Assembly: GCF_000612625.1 (NCBI RefSeq)
Contig: NZ_CCAS010000002.1
Location: 62,001 to 126,000, forward strand
DNA from: Neobacillus jeddahensis
GTDB lineage: Bacteria; Bacillota; Bacilli; Bacillales; Cytobacillaceae
Length of the DNA stretch: 64,000 nucleotides
Direction: 5' to 3'
Within the stretch, counting starts at the first letter, position 1. Each line of letters opens with the position of its first letter. This document shows positions 54,608-64,000 of the stretch, in pieces. The position numbers and the translations under genes are program-made. Under the pieces are notes generated by a model. That model was not told the origin of the DNA. It made no database searches and was given only the letters and a program-made list of their open reading frames with translations.

Positions 54608-55723
54608 TTATTTTAAAAAGGTTTGAAATAATTGTTCAACTGCTGAAGCTACTGTTTTTCCCCCAGTCAACACTTCATTTTCAAGTTTAGGCAATAAGTT
54701 CCTTACGCCGTTATGATGATAAAAATGAAATTGAAGCTGATCTGTAATCATCGAATAGAGCCATTCTCTAGCTTGACTTTTCCGTCTTTCCTCAAAAACG
54801 CCTGATGTTTTCCCTGTTTTCTCGAAGGAGTCAATCATCTCCCATATTTCAGCGATCCCTTCATGGGTTACGGATGAGCAAGTATAAGCTCGCGTTCGCC
54901 ACCCCTTAGTTGCGGGCTGCAAAAAGTGAAGTATCCGGTTGTACTCGATTCTTGTTTGTTCAGCCTTTTGTTTATTCTCACCATCAGCTTTATGAATCAA
55001 AATAGCATCGGCCAGTTCCATGATTCCTTTTTTCATTCCTTGTAGCTCATCTCCGGCACCAGTTAGAACGAGCAACATGAAAAAGTCGACCATTTCCCGG
55101 ATCATGACTTCGCTTTGTCCAACGCCAACAGTTTCCACTAAGATGATATCAAAACCAGCAGCTTCACAAATTAGCATTGCTTCCCTAGTTTTACGGTGAA
55201 CTCCTCCAAGCTTCCCGGCCGTTGGTGATGGGCGGATAAAGGCATTAGCGGTTTTTGACAGTTTTTCCATCCTTGTTTTATCACCGAGGATACTGCCGCC
55301 ACTAACGCTTGAACTTGGATCAATGGCTAAAACGGCAACCTTATGACCTATGCTGCAAAGATACATACCAAAAGCCTCAATAAAGGTACTTTTCCCGGCA
55401 CCTGGAACACCCGTTATGCCAATTCGGATGGATTTACTCGAATGGGGCTGGAGCCTTTGCAGCAATTGCTGTGCCTTATGAAAATGCTGTTCCGCATTAC
55501 TTTCGATAAGCGTAATGGCTCTTGCCAGCAGTGTTCGATTTCCCTCAAGTACGCCAGAATACAAGTCATCTACTGACGGTTCAGAGGAGTTCCGTTTTTG
55601 AAAACGTAAATTTTTTTCTGTTGAGACTGTTTGACCTTCTATGTCCTGTCCCTTTCGTACGACACTTGAACAGCAATCGGGTTTATTTGGGTCACTCCAT
55701 TCCGGTTTATGATCGGTGCCCAT
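54608..55723 (-). CDS. meaB: Methylmalonyl-CoA mutase-associated GTPase MeaB
   Basis: MeaB is a G3E GTPase that gates cobalamin loading and protects methylmalonyl-CoA mutase from inactivation. The 371-residue protein has Walker A GITGVPGAGKSTFIEA, the switch region LAIDPSSSVSGGSILGDKTRM, VETVGVGQSE and HKADGEN. Family members usually begin near the segment VDDLYSGVLEGNRTLLARAI; here about 50 extra residues precede it, with a Cys17-Cys18 pair. Its ATG directly follows the mutB stop, so the two are coupled. Confidence 0.92.
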   Translation of the reverse strand: MGTDHKPEWSDPNKPDCCSSVVRKGQDIEGQTVSTEKNLRFQKRNSSEPSVDDLYSGVLEGNRTLLARAITLIESNAEQHFHKAQQLLQRLQPHSSKSIRIGITGVPGAGKSTFIEAFGMYLCSIGHKVAVLAIDPSSSVSGGSILGDKTRMEKLSKTANAFIRPSPTAGKLGGVHRKTREAMLICEAAGFDIILVETVGVGQSEVMIREMVDFFMLLVLTGAGDELQGMKKGIMELADAILIHKADGENKQKAEQTRIEYNRILHFLQPATKGWRTRAYTCSSVTHEGIAEIWEMIDSFEKTGKTSGVFEERRKSQAREWLYSMITDQLQFHFYHHNGVRNLLPKLENEVLTGGKTVASAVEQLFQTFLK

Positions 55724-57925
55724 TTAGTGCCCCACTTCCTCATAACCGATTTGTCTATAAATCTCCTTAATTACCTTTTGGGCTGCTACAGGGATTATCG
55801 TTCCAGGCCCGAAGATCGCAGCCGCACCATGATCGTATAAAAATTGATAATCCTGTGCCGGTATGACCCCGCCAATGACAACCAAAATATCTTCTCGACC
55901 CAACTTTCTCAATTCTTCGACAAGTTGTGGCAGTAATGTTTTATGTCCTGCAGCAAGCGAACTCATTCCCACTACATGGACATCATTTTCCACTGCTTGA
56001 ACGGCCGTTTCTTCTGGCGTTTGGAACAATGGACTAATATCGACATCGAATCCCAAATCAGCGAAGGCTGTGGCAATGACCTTTGCTCCACGGTCGTGAC
56101 CATCCTGTCCCATTTTTGCAATGAGAATTCTCGGTCTTCTTCCTTCAGCCTCAAGGAATTCATCCGTCATTTGCTTCACTTCTAAAATTTCTTCCTCATT
56201 ACTAAAAGCCGTACTATAAACACCACTAATTGAACGAATAACAGCTTTATGCCGACTAGCGACAATCTCAATGGCATCGGAAATTTCTCCAAGTGTTGCC
56301 CTCACTCTAGCTGCTTTAATCGCTAGTTCCAATAAGTTTTGTTCTCCTGTTTTCGCGGCAATCGTTAAGGCTTTAAGGGCTTCTTCCACTTTTTTTTCAT
56401 CCCGGCTAGCTTTTAAAGTTGTTATTTTTTCGATTTGTTTTAAGCGAACAGCCGAATTATCAATATCTAAAATATCAATTGCTTCTTCCTTTTCTAGACG
56501 AAAGCGATTGACACCGATGATGGTTTCCTTACCAGAATCAATTTGGGCCTGTCTTCGAGCTGCTGCCTCTTCTATTCTCATTTTCGGAAGGCCTGTTTCA
56601 ATTGCTTTGGCCATTCCACCCAAACCTTCAATCTCTTCTATATGCATCCAAGCTCTATTGACCAATTCATCTGTCAGTTTTTCAACATAGTAGGAGCCTG
56701 CCCACGGATCTATGACCCTCGTAATTCCGGTTTCCTCTTGTAAAAATAACTGCGTATTTCGGGCAATCCGCGCTGAGAAGTCCGTCGGCAGGGCAATCGC
56801 TTCATCCAGGGCATTGGTGTGTAAGGATTGGGTATGGCCCATTGCAGCTGCATGGGCTTCTACTAGGGTTCGAGTCACATTGTTAAAGGGATCCTGCTCC
56901 GTCAAACTCCAGCCAGAAGTCTGGCAATGGGTCCGTAATGCTAATGATTTTTCATTATTTGGATGAAATGATTTCATCATTTTGGCCCAAATCAATCGTG
57001 CCGCACGCATTTTCGCTACTTCCATAAAATAATTCATACCAATTGCCCAGAAAAACGACAACCTCGGGGCGAAGGAATCAATTTCGATTCCCGCTTTTAG
57101 TCCTGTCCGAACATATTCTAGCCCGTCCGCTAACGTGTATGCTAGTTCTATATCGGCAGGTGCCCCCGCCTCCTGCATATGGTAACCGGAAATACTTATA
57201 CTATTAAACTTAGGCATATATTTGGATGTATACTCAAAGATATCCGCAATAATTTTCATCGACATTTCCGGTGGATAGATATAGGTGTTCCGCACCATAT
57301 ATTCCTTTAAAATGTCATTTTGGATCGTTCCTGACAATTTCTCTTGGCTTACTCCTTGTTCCTCGGCTGTCACAATGAAAAAAGCAAGAATTGGTAATAC
57401 CGCCCCATTCATCGTCATTGAGACGGACATTTGGTCCAAGGGTATTCCATCAAAGAGTGTCTTCATATCGAGGATGGAGTCGATGGCAACCCCTGCTTTC
57501 CCCACATCCCCCACCACACGAGGATGGTCTGAGTCGTAGCCGCGATGGGTTGCTAAATCAAAGGCAACCGATAGTCCTTTTTGCCCCATTGCTAGATTAC
57601 GCCGGTAAAAGGCATTACTTTCTTCAGCTGTTGAAAAGCCGGCATATTGTCTGACCGTCCACGGACGGTTCACATACATAGTTGGATATGGTCCTCTCGT
57701 AAATGGTGGTAAACCCGGTAAATCATCAATATGTTCTAAACCTTCTCGGTCCTCTTTTGTATAAATAGGCTTCAAACTGATTTGCTCATTTGTCTCAAAT
57801 AGTAAATCATCTATGGAAGTCATTATTTCTTGGTTAACCTTCTCCTGCCACTTTTCTTTCGTTAGGAATTCTGCATCGTTATCAAAAAGCGATATTTTTT
57901 GGAAATCAGGCTTTTGTTTCTTCAA
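55724..57925 (-). CDS. mutB: Methylmalonyl-CoA mutase large subunit
   Basis: This catalytic subunit interconverts (R)-methylmalonyl-CoA and succinyl-CoA using adenosylcobalamin. The 733-residue protein has a TIM barrel with [23 protein letters not shown]. The C-terminal B12 domain has the cobalt-ligand motif [12 protein letters not shown] and later [11 protein letters not shown] at 57925 with GGAGG 9 bases upstream is chosen; the mutA stop lies 20 bases inside it, so the genes are coupled. It sits between mutA and meaB. Confidence 0.94.
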   Translation of the reverse strand: MKKQKPDFQKISLFDNDAEFLTKEKWQEKVNQEIMTSIDDLLFETNEQISLKPIYTKEDREGLEHIDDLPGLPPFTRGPYPTMYVNRPWTVRQYAGFSTAEESNAFYRRNLAMGQKGLSVAFDLATHRGYDSDHPRVVGDVGKAGVAIDSILDMKTLFDGIPLDQMSVSMTMNGAVLPILAFFIVTAEEQGVSQEKLSGTIQNDILKEYMVRNTYIYPPEMSMKIIADIFEYTSKYMPKFNSISISGYHMQEAGAPADIELAYTLADGLEYVRTGLKAGIEIDSFAPRLSFFWAIGMNYFMEVAKMRAARLIWAKMMKSFHPNNEKSLALRTHCQTSGWSLTEQDPFNNVTRTLVEAHAAAMGHTQSLHTNALDEAIALPTDFSARIARNTQLFLQEETGITRVIDPWAGSYYVEKLTDELVNRAWMHIEEIEGLGGMAKAIETGLPKMRIEEAAARRQAQIDSGKETIIGVNRFRLEKEEAIDILDIDNSAVRLKQIEKITTLKASRDEKKVEEALKALTIAAKTGEQNLLELAIKAARVRATLGEISDAIEIVASRHKAVIRSISGVYSTAFSNEEEILEVKQMTDEFLEAEGRRPRILIAKMGQDGHDRGAKVIATAFADLGFDVDISPLFQTPEETAVQAVENDVHVVGMSSLAAGHKTLLPQLVEELRKLGREDILVVIGGVIPAQDYQFLYDHGAAAIFGPGTIIPVAAQKVIKEIYRQIGYEEVGH

Positions 57926-59795
57926 TTGTGCTCGCCTCCAGATCACGAAGAATGGTTGAAAGGGTTTCGTAGCAATTTATATTCACATGAATAAACTGCC
58001 TTATCCCATTATTTTTCCACTTAGATTGCTTTTCTTGATCAGGTAGTCCCGCTAAATAAAAAATCCGCTCAGGATATTCAGCCTGTAAAATCAACAAAAT
58101 ATCATAGCCTAATTCTTCATATTGTTGATTTGTTCCACAAAGACAAACGTATTTACTCAGTGTTTCTTTCATAAATTGGCGTGCATTTTCAATCGTTAAG
58201 ATGGGCTTACTTTCTATTGTTTTCAAACCACCAGCAGCAAGAAAGCCTTTCATAAAATCAAGTCTTGCCTTATACTGTGTTAATTCCCCCAAACAAATCA
58301 TCCCTACTGCTGGGGAGATTCCTATTTTCTTTTCGAGATGATCTGCCTTAGAGCGCAATTCTTCAAATGATTCAGCTAATCTTCGCTTCGGGATTGCCTT
58401 GATTTTTATTACCGAGTCTATCTTACCTGCAAAGTTTGGTTTTTCTTCAGTTAATCCTTTATTTAAAACAATCTCATCTAAATTTGCATAGATATTAGTT
58501 CCAATAATACTCTGCTTTCTTGTCTGGCCGTCCATTTTTTTCTTTTCAAAAATCATTTCTATTTCCTGTTGCAGCCAATTGCTTTTTAATCCTTCCAAGA
58601 TGCCACCCTCGGCTTCAATGTGCTGGAAGAATTCCCATGCTTTTTCAGCTAGCTGGTTTGTTAATTGTTCAACATACCAAGAACCTCCGGCAGGATCAAT
58701 CACCTTTGTTAGCATTGCCTCTTCTTTCAATAGCAATTGTGTATTTCGTGCAATTCTCTCCGAAAATGGTGAAGCACCAGTTAGGCCATCAAATGGTTCA
58801 ACGTGTAAGTATTGTACCCCACCCAAAATAGCAGCAAACGCTTCATTTCCTGCTCGAAGGAGATTCACATGCGGATCATAGACGGTTTTTGTGAAGGATG
58901 AGGTTTCTGCAGAAATAATCATTCCACGTGCGTCTTCTTTCGCATCATAAAGTCTTGTGACCCGATGCCAGAGGATTCTTGCTGCCCGGAATTTTGCTAT
59001 TTCCATAAAAAAATTACTTCCAACCGAAAATTGAAAAACGATTTTCGCAAGAATTTGGTCAACTTCCATCCCCTCGTCTTGTAACTTTTCGAGATAGAAT
59101 ACCCCTTCCGCTATCGCGATCCCAAGCTCTTGAACTGAATTTGCCCCACCATTGTGAAAGGGAACCGTATCAATCAGAATGGTCCGAAGGTTAGGATACT
59201 TCTTATTTGTTTGGATAATCTTTTTTTGCCAATCACTGATCAATGGCTCAGAAACTTGCCCCGTTTCAGCAAAAAGTGCAATAAGATCGGCACCTAAATA
59301 CCCTTTGATTTTGTCCGCTAGATCATTCGTTTCAACCCTTTTATCCAATGCCGCTAAAAATGGTGCAAACCAATCTCTTGCATTAATCGCCAGGGGAAAT
59401 TGATAAATTACGTCTCCTAAAATACTGGATAGGTCTTCATTTGTTTCTAGTAAATCCTCAGCGATTTCAAATGAGATAGCTGATTGTCCCTTTTCAAGGG
59501 CATCAAGAAGTTTTATCTTCAACTCATCCGAGGTTTGGTAGGTTAGCCTCTGTGCCACCTTCCAGTCGTTTGTAATATAGCCGAGCGGATAGGTTCCTCT
59601 CCTAAAATCAGATCCTCCTGAATAATCTGGGACTGCTTGTTCATCTTCACGACTATAAAGCGGTTTCAAAATAATGTTTTCGTATGTAGACCTATTCAAC
59701 GAGTCAATTGTTTTACTTTTTAGAGATCTCTCTGCTATAGTTGTCCAATCGGTTTTTGTTTTTGGTGGGAAAGATTGCTTCTTTACTGTATCCAA
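57906..59795 (-). CDS. mutA: Methylmalonyl-CoA mutase small subunit
   Basis: MutA is the non-catalytic partner of MutB in the heterodimeric mutase. The 629-residue protein repeats the barrel fold ([33 protein letters not shown]) and has a degenerate cobalamin-type domain without the DxHxxG motif, as expected for the beta subunit. It overlaps mutB by 20 bases. It is first in mutA-mutB-meaB, downstream of the bkd genes and a terminator. Confidence 0.92.
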   Translation of the reverse strand: MDTVKKQSFPPKTKTDWTTIAERSLKSKTIDSLNRSTYENIILKPLYSREDEQAVPDYSGGSDFRRGTYPLGYITNDWKVAQRLTYQTSDELKIKLLDALEKGQSAISFEIAEDLLETNEDLSSILGDVIYQFPLAINARDWFAPFLAALDKRVETNDLADKIKGYLGADLIALFAETGQVSEPLISDWQKKIIQTNKKYPNLRTILIDTVPFHNGGANSVQELGIAIAEGVFYLEKLQDEGMEVDQILAKIVFQFSVGSNFFMEIAKFRAARILWHRVTRLYDAKEDARGMIISAETSSFTKTVYDPHVNLLRAGNEAFAAILGGVQYLHVEPFDGLTGASPFSERIARNTQLLLKEEAMLTKVIDPAGGSWYVEQLTNQLAEKAWEFFQHIEAEGGILEGLKSNWLQQEIEMIFEKKKMDGQTRKQSIIGTNIYANLDEIVLNKGLTEEKPNFAGKIDSVIKIKAIPKRRLAESFEELRSKADHLEKKIGISPAVGMICLGELTQYKARLDFMKGFLAAGGLKTIESKPILTIENARQFMKETLSKYVCLCGTNQQYEELGYDILLILQAEYPERIFYLAGLPDQEKQSKWKNNGIRQFIHVNINCYETLSTILRDLEASTIEETKA

Positions 59796-59882
59796 ACGCT
59801 TAAACCCCCTTCAACATACAAATTGAAATAAAATTCAATTAATTCTACCTATTCCTATTTTATGGTACAAACACAAATCAAG

Positions 59883-59922
59883 CAATAAAAACAACCGCTC
59901 CTCTATATCGGAAGCGGTTGTT
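59883..59922 (-). terminator. Terminator after bkdB
   Basis: On the minus strand AACAACCGCT pairs with AGCGGTTGTT around a loop of about 13 bases, followed by TTTTATTG. It separates bkd from mutA. Confidence 0.85.
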
Positions 59923-59927
59923 CGTGT

Positions 59928-61226
59928 TTAATAAATAGAAGTTGTAGATTTCGATGTATTTTCAAGTATTTCTTTAACCCTTTGTAAGAAACGGCCACAT
60001 ACAAGTCCATCTAATACTCTGTGATCAAGCGACATACATATGTTAACCATGTCACGAACAGCAATCATGTTATTATTCATCACAACAGGCCGTTTGACGA
60101 TGGATTCCACTTGTAGAATAGCTGCCTGTGGGTAATTAATAATTCCCATTGATTGGACTGAGCCAAAGGAGCCGGTGTTATTGACCGTGAATGTTCCCCC
60201 TTGCATATCCTCTGATTTCAACTTTCCAGTTCTCACTTTTACGGCAAGTTCAGAGATCTCACGGGCAATTCCCTTGATTGTTTTTTCATCCGCATTTTTG
60301 ATAACTGGAACGTAAAGAGCATCATCGGTAGCAACCGCAATGGAAATATTGATGTCTTTCTTTTGAATAATTTTTTCTCCAGCCCACATTGAATTAATTT
60401 GTGGAAATTCTTTCAGTGCCTGGGCAACTGCTTTTACAAAGAAGGCGAAGAACGTTAAATTGAATCCTTCTTTTTTCTTAAATTCGTCTTTAAGACTATT
60501 ACGGTATTCTACCAAATTTGTTGCGTCAACCTCCATCATTGTCCAAGCATGTGGTGCTTCATGCTTGCTTCGGAGCATATTGGCCGCAATGGCTTTACGG
60601 ATCCCAGTAACAGGAATCTCAATATCGCCAGCTGCGACAGGGATATTAACGGTCTGTGCCGGTGAAGCTGGCTTAGAGACTGACTGTATTTCATCTTGTT
60701 TAGTCATTTCTGTTGCAATTTTGGACTTCGGCGCATCCGCTGTTTTTCCAGCAACAGGAATATTTCCAGACTCAATTAATTTAAGAAGATCTTTCCTGGT
60801 AATGCGTCCACCCGCACCGGTGCCTGTCACCTGCATTAGATCAATGCCATGTTCTTGCGATATTTTGAGAACCGCAGGAGAATAACGAGCTTTGTTGGCT
60901 TGATCCACTTGAGTAGACGTATCTGTATTAACGTTTGTCGATGCAGGAGAAGTTGCTTCAGGGTTGCTATCTGGAGCGCCGCCTCCCTCTACTTCAATCG
61001 CACAAATGATTTCTCCAACCGCTAAGGTATCCCCTTCTTCAGCAATCAGCTCTTTAATGACTCCAGAAAATGAGGATGGGACCTCTGCGTTCACTTTATC
61101 AGTCATGACTTCAGCAAGGGGATCGTATTTATTTACATGGTCACCTACTGATACAAGCCACTTACTTATCGTACCCTCCGTTACACTTTCCCCTAACTGA
61201 GGCATTTTAATTTGTTCAATAGCCAC
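59928..61226 (-). CDS. bkdB: Branched-chain 2-oxo acid dehydrogenase E2 (BkdB)
   Basis: BkdB is the dihydrolipoamide acyltransferase core of the branched-chain complex. The 432-residue protein has a lipoyl domain with lipoylated Lys44 in EVMTDKVNAEV. A Pro/Ala/Thr linker comes next, then an E3/E1-binding domain (RYSPAVLKISQEHGIDLMQVTGTGAGGRITRKD), a second linker and the acyltransferase domain ending at catalytic SLDHRVLDGLVCGRFL. It is last in the operon. Confidence 0.94.
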   Translation of the reverse strand: MAIEQIKMPQLGESVTEGTISKWLVSVGDHVNKYDPLAEVMTDKVNAEVPSSFSGVIKELIAEEGDTLAVGEIICAIEVEGGGAPDSNPEATSPASTNVNTDTSTQVDQANKARYSPAVLKISQEHGIDLMQVTGTGAGGRITRKDLLKLIESGNIPVAGKTADAPKSKIATEMTKQDEIQSVSKPASPAQTVNIPVAAGDIEIPVTGIRKAIAANMLRSKHEAPHAWTMMEVDATNLVEYRNSLKDEFKKKEGFNLTFFAFFVKAVAQALKEFPQINSMWAGEKIIQKKDINISIAVATDDALYVPVIKNADEKTIKGIAREISELAVKVRTGKLKSEDMQGGTFTVNNTGSFGSVQSMGIINYPQAAILQVESIVKRPVVMNNNMIAVRDMVNICMSLDHRVLDGLVCGRFLQRVKEILENTSKSTTSIY

Positions 61227-61276
61227 TTCTCTAATCCTCCTATTTTCGCTTTTCGTTATCCAGCTTTTACTCTTGA

Positions 61277-62260
61277 TTAATATTCAGCGAGCTCACGCAT
61301 GGCCTTTTCAACTTTTTCTGGATTTACCATGAAAAATTTCTCCATCGTTGGTGCATATGGCATGGCCGGTACATCTGGTCCTGCTAAGCGTTTTATAGGA
61401 GCATCTAATTCAAACAAACAATTTTCAGCGATGATTGCCGAAACCTCGCTCATGATGCTGCCTTCTTTTGTGTCTTCTGTGACAAGTAAGACTTTACCTG
61501 TTTTCGATGCTGCTTCGATGATGGCCTCTTTATCAAGAGGATATACAGTTCGTAAATCCAAAATATGGGCTGAGAATCCATCACTAGCCAATTTCTCTGC
61601 TGCTTGAAGGGCGAAATGTACACATAGCCCGTAAGTTATAACGGTAATGTCTTCCCCTTCGCGTTTAATATCAGCCTTTCCAATTGGCAAAGTGTAATCA
61701 TCAGTAGGAACTTCTCCCTTGATTAACCGATAGGCACGCTTGTGCTCGAAAAATAGAACAGGGTCATTGTCACGAACAGCCGCTTTTAACAGTCCTTTCG
61801 CATCATATGGAGTGGAAGGCATGACAATTTTCAGACCAGGCTGATTGGCAAATATCGCTTCAACCGATTGAGAATGATAGAGTGCACCATGAACTCCACC
61901 GCCGTATGGTGCCCGAATGACCATTGGACAACTCCAGTCATTATTGGAGCGATAGCGGATTTTAGCCGCTTCTGAGATAATTTGATTGATGGCCGGCATA
62001 ATAAAATCGGCAAATTGCATTTCAGCTATTGGGCGCATTCCATACATGGCAGCACCAATTCCTACTCCCGCAATCGCTGATTCTGCAAGTGGCGTATCAA
62101 TGACGCGCTCTTCACCAAATTGTTCATACAAACCTTGAGTGGCTTTAAACACGCCACCTTTTAATCCGACATCCTCACCAAGTACAAAAACCTTTGAATC
62201 CCGTTCCATTTCCTCACGAATGGCCATTGTTATTGCATCAATATATGAAATGATTGCCAT
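61277..62260 (-). CDS. bkdAB: Branched-chain 2-oxo acid dehydrogenase E1 beta (BkdAB)
   Basis: This is the beta half of the thiamine diphosphate enzyme that decarboxylates 2-oxoisovalerate, 2-oxoisocaproate and 2-oxo-3-methylvalerate. The 327-residue protein starts YIDAITMAIREEMERDSKVF and has LGEDVGLKGGVFKATQGL, with the catalytic region HSQSVEAIFANQPGLKIVMPSTPYDAKGLL. It ends VPAMPYAPTMEKFFMVNPEKV. The subunit lies 12 bases after bkdAA and 50 before bkdB. Confidence 0.94.
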   Translation of the reverse strand: MAIISYIDAITMAIREEMERDSKVFVLGEDVGLKGGVFKATQGLYEQFGEERVIDTPLAESAIAGVGIGAAMYGMRPIAEMQFADFIMPAINQIISEAAKIRYRSNNDWSCPMVIRAPYGGGVHGALYHSQSVEAIFANQPGLKIVMPSTPYDAKGLLKAAVRDNDPVLFFEHKRAYRLIKGEVPTDDYTLPIGKADIKREGEDITVITYGLCVHFALQAAEKLASDGFSAHILDLRTVYPLDKEAIIEAASKTGKVLLVTEDTKEGSIMSEVSAIIAENCLFELDAPIKRLAGPDVPAMPYAPTMEKFFMVNPEKVEKAMRELAEY

Positions 62261-62272
62261 CTAGCATCCCCC

Positions 62273-63268
62273 TTACATACCCTCGTAAACATATTTCATC
62301 GCAGATTCTGGTGCAGCATAAGGAGCATTCTCAGCATAATCAGTCGCCTCATTCACCAGCGTCATAACTAGGTCATTGATTTCTTTTTCCTTCTCGTCAG
62401 TCATGACACCTGTTTCCTTTAAGTAAGCACCGAATGTAATAATCGGATCTTGTGTTTTTGCTTTTGCCACCTCATCAGGTGCGCGGTAAGATCGGTCGTC
62501 ATCATCAGAAGAATGTGGTGTTAGACGATAAGAAATGGTTTCAATCAAGGATGGACCTTCCCCACGTCTGCCACGGGCCGCTGCTTCTTTCACTACTTTA
62601 TACACTTCTAATGGATCATTCCCATTGACAGTATATCCAGGCATACCATAACCGATCGCACGGTCAGAAACCTTTTCACAAGCTAACTGTTTTTCAATCG
62701 GAACTGAAATTGCGTATTTGTTATTTTCACACATGAAAATGACAGGAAGTTTATGGACCCCAGCAAAGTTTGCCCCCTCATGGAAATCTCCCTGATTCGA
62801 AGACCCTTCCCCAAAAGTAACAAACGTTACAAGGTCTTTCCTTTCCATTTTACCGGCAAGTGCAATGCCGACAGCATGTGGAACTTGCGTTGTCACTGGT
62901 GAAGAACCGGTGACAATTCGATTTTTCTTTTGGCCAAAGTGTCCTGGCATTTGTCGGCCGCCTGAATTCGGATCTTCTGCTTTGGCAAACCCTGATAACA
63001 TAAGATCCTTTGGCGTCATACCAAAGGTTAACACCACGCCCATATCTCGATAGTAGGGCAGGACATAGTCTTTTTCGATATCAAGGGCAAATGCGGCTCC
63101 TACTTGAGCTGCCTCTTGACCTTGACAAGAAATGACGAATGGGATTTTCCCAGCACGGTTCAATAACCACATCCGTTCGTCGATACGACGGGCCAATAGC
63201 ATTGTTTTATACATCTCTAGTACTTTCTCATCACTTAAATCTAAAGCATGATGACGGTTTTCTGCCAT
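62273..63268 (-). CDS. bkdAA: Branched-chain 2-oxo acid dehydrogenase E1 alpha (BkdAA)
   Basis: This alpha half binds thiamine diphosphate. The 331-residue protein has MLLARRIDERMWLLNRAGK, the GDG-like cofactor motif here as FGEGSSNQGDFHEGANFAGVHKLPVIFMCENN, and the phosphorylation-loop-type RLTPHSSDDDDRSYR. It lies 101 bases after lpdV. Its products feed branched-chain fatty acid synthesis as well as catabolism. Confidence 0.94.
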   Translation of the reverse strand: MAENRHHALDLSDEKVLEMYKTMLLARRIDERMWLLNRAGKIPFVISCQGQEAAQVGAAFALDIEKDYVLPYYRDMGVVLTFGMTPKDLMLSGFAKAEDPNSGGRQMPGHFGQKKNRIVTGSSPVTTQVPHAVGIALAGKMERKDLVTFVTFGEGSSNQGDFHEGANFAGVHKLPVIFMCENNKYAISVPIEKQLACEKVSDRAIGYGMPGYTVNGNDPLEVYKVVKEAAARGRRGEGPSLIETISYRLTPHSSDDDDRSYRAPDEVAKAKTQDPIITFGAYLKETGVMTDEKEKEINDLVMTLVNEATDYAENAPYAAPESAMKYVYEGM

Positions 63269-63369
63269 TTATTTTTTACCTCCCAATTGTTCGCTGTTCG
63301 AAAAGTGAGAGCGCCTTGTCACAGAGCTAGACACTAACACTTTACTCAAAGATATAAACTTCGCTTTGT

Positions 63370-64000
63370 TTAAGAATGGATTGCTTTGCCATCAACCGCT
63401 AATGCAGCTTCACCAATCGCTTCTGATAGGCTTGGATGTGGATGGATGGTATGGGCAATTTCCCATGGAGTTGCATCTAATACCATTGCAAGTCCTGCTT
63501 CAGAAATCATATCAGTTACGTGTGGACCAATCATATGGACCCCTAGGATGTCATCGGTCTCTTCATCAGCCACAATTTTCACAAATCCATCAGATTCACC
63601 AAAAACAAGGGCTTTACCAATTGCACGGAATGAGAACTTTCCTGCCTTTACTTTATGCCCCTTTTCCTTAGCCTGCTCCTCTGTCATCCCGACACTTGAA
63701 ATCTCAGGGTTACTATAAATACATCTGGAGACAAGATTATAATCAAATGGAGAAGGCTTTTTTCCTGCAATATGCTCAACAGCCACGATTCCTTCATGTG
63801 AGGCCACATGAGCTAATTGTAAACCACCAATGACATCTCCGATGGCATAAATATGGGATTCTTTCGTTTGAAAAAATTCATTCGTTATGATAAAACCCTT
63901 GTCTACTTGTATTTCTGTATTGTCCAAGCCAATTCCTTCTGTATTTGCTTGGCGGCCTACAGAGATTAGCAGCTTTTCAGCCTTAAATTCTTTTAGGTCA
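63370..64000 (-). CDS. lpdV: Dihydrolipoamide dehydrogenase E3 (LpdV), 3' part
   Basis: Only the C-terminal part is visible; the gene continues beyond the right edge. It encodes the FAD enzyme that reoxidises the lipoyl groups of BkdB. Visible features are LLISVGRQANTEGIGL, the FAD-binding IYAIGDVIGGLQLAHVAS, and the dimer-interface catalytic His in ATPWEIAHTIHPHPSLSEAI. The frame is continuous to base 64000, so any internal start is false. Order lpdV-bkdAA-bkdAB-bkdB matches B. subtilis. Confidence 0.93.
   Translation of the reverse strand, partial: DLKEFKAEKLLISVGRQANTEGIGLDNTEIQVDKGFIITNEFFQTKESHIYAIGDVIGGLQLAHVASHEGIVAVEHIAGKKPSPFDYNLVSRCIYSNPEISSVGMTEEQAKEKGHKVKAGKFSFRAIGKALVFGESDGFVKIVADEETDDILGVHMIGPHVTDMISEAGLAMVLDATPWEIAHTIHPHPSLSEAIGEAALAVDGKAIHS

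Overview
The window is a chromosomal segment of a low-GC, endospore-forming Bacillaceae bacterium, resembling Bacillus subtilis but probably in a Neobacillus- or Bacillus-like genus. The evidence is gene order (scpAB, spoVA-lysA, spoIIA-dacF, fur-yqzK-xerD, spoIIM, nudF-mciZ-yqkF, proI, rnz, zwf, polYB, yqjE-D-C, artPQR, brxB, bkd), strong AGGAGG ribosome sites and sporulation sigma-factor promoters. I see no rRNA, tRNA, prophage, insertion sequence or CRISPR array. Nearly all of it is core or semi-core chromosome.

Layout. 0-5.5 kb: scpA/scpB, a YjcZ-family peptide gene, ypuF, ribT, ypuA behind an ECF-type promoter, and lysA. 5.6-12 kb: sporulation block with a shortened spoVA operon (AA, AB, AEA, AF), the spoIIAA-spoIIAB-sigF operon and dacF. 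12-15.4 kb: nucleoside salvage (pdp, punA, deoB). 15.6-21.5 kb: xerD, yqzK, fur, spoIIM, endoQ, nudF, mciZ, yqkF, yqkE. 21.5-24 kb: scoAB and a divergent HMG-CoA lyase gene. 24-29.3 kb: yqkD, yqkB, the zinc-uptake operon znuACB and a decayed Zur-box-bearing zagA/yciC GTPase pseudogene. 29.4-33.4 kb: copper genes ycnI and ycnJ, divergent from a two-component system. 33.4-39 kb: a SWIM-SNF2 helicase, yqjQ and yqjP. 38.8-45 kb: proI under a proline T-box, a glycosyltransferase gene, namA, rnz and zwf. 45-54.5 kb: polYB, yqjE, yqjD, methylmalonyl-CoA epimerase gene, a Prli42-like peptide gene, an L,D-transpeptidase gene, yqjA, the arginine-type transporter artPQR and brxB. 54.6-64 kb: meaB, mutB, mutA, then bkdB, bkdAB, bkdAA and the 3' part of lpdV, which runs off the right edge.

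How it fits together. Much of the window supports branched-chain amino acid and odd-chain acyl degradation. The Bkd complex oxidises branched 2-oxo acids. Propionyl-CoA from Val/Ile would enter through YqjD, the epimerase and MutAB-MeaB to succinyl-CoA. HMG-CoA lyase and ScoAB finish leucine, with ScoAB spending succinyl-CoA to activate acetoacetate. Metal homeostasis (Fur, ZnuACB, zagA remnant, YcnIJ) and sporulation are the other two themes.

The most notable observations are: the zagA pseudogene keeping two Zur boxes; the absence of spoVAC-AD-AEB from the spoVA operon; a 43-bp near-perfect palindrome after pdp; several very small genes (MciZ, Prli42-like, YjcZ-like, a 28-residue membrane peptide and a 47-residue orphan); a two-component system where B. 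subtilis has ycnK; and readable regulatory sites (T-box, cre, Zur, PerR-like, SigF, SigG, SigH, ECF). I found no convincing wholly new multi-gene system.
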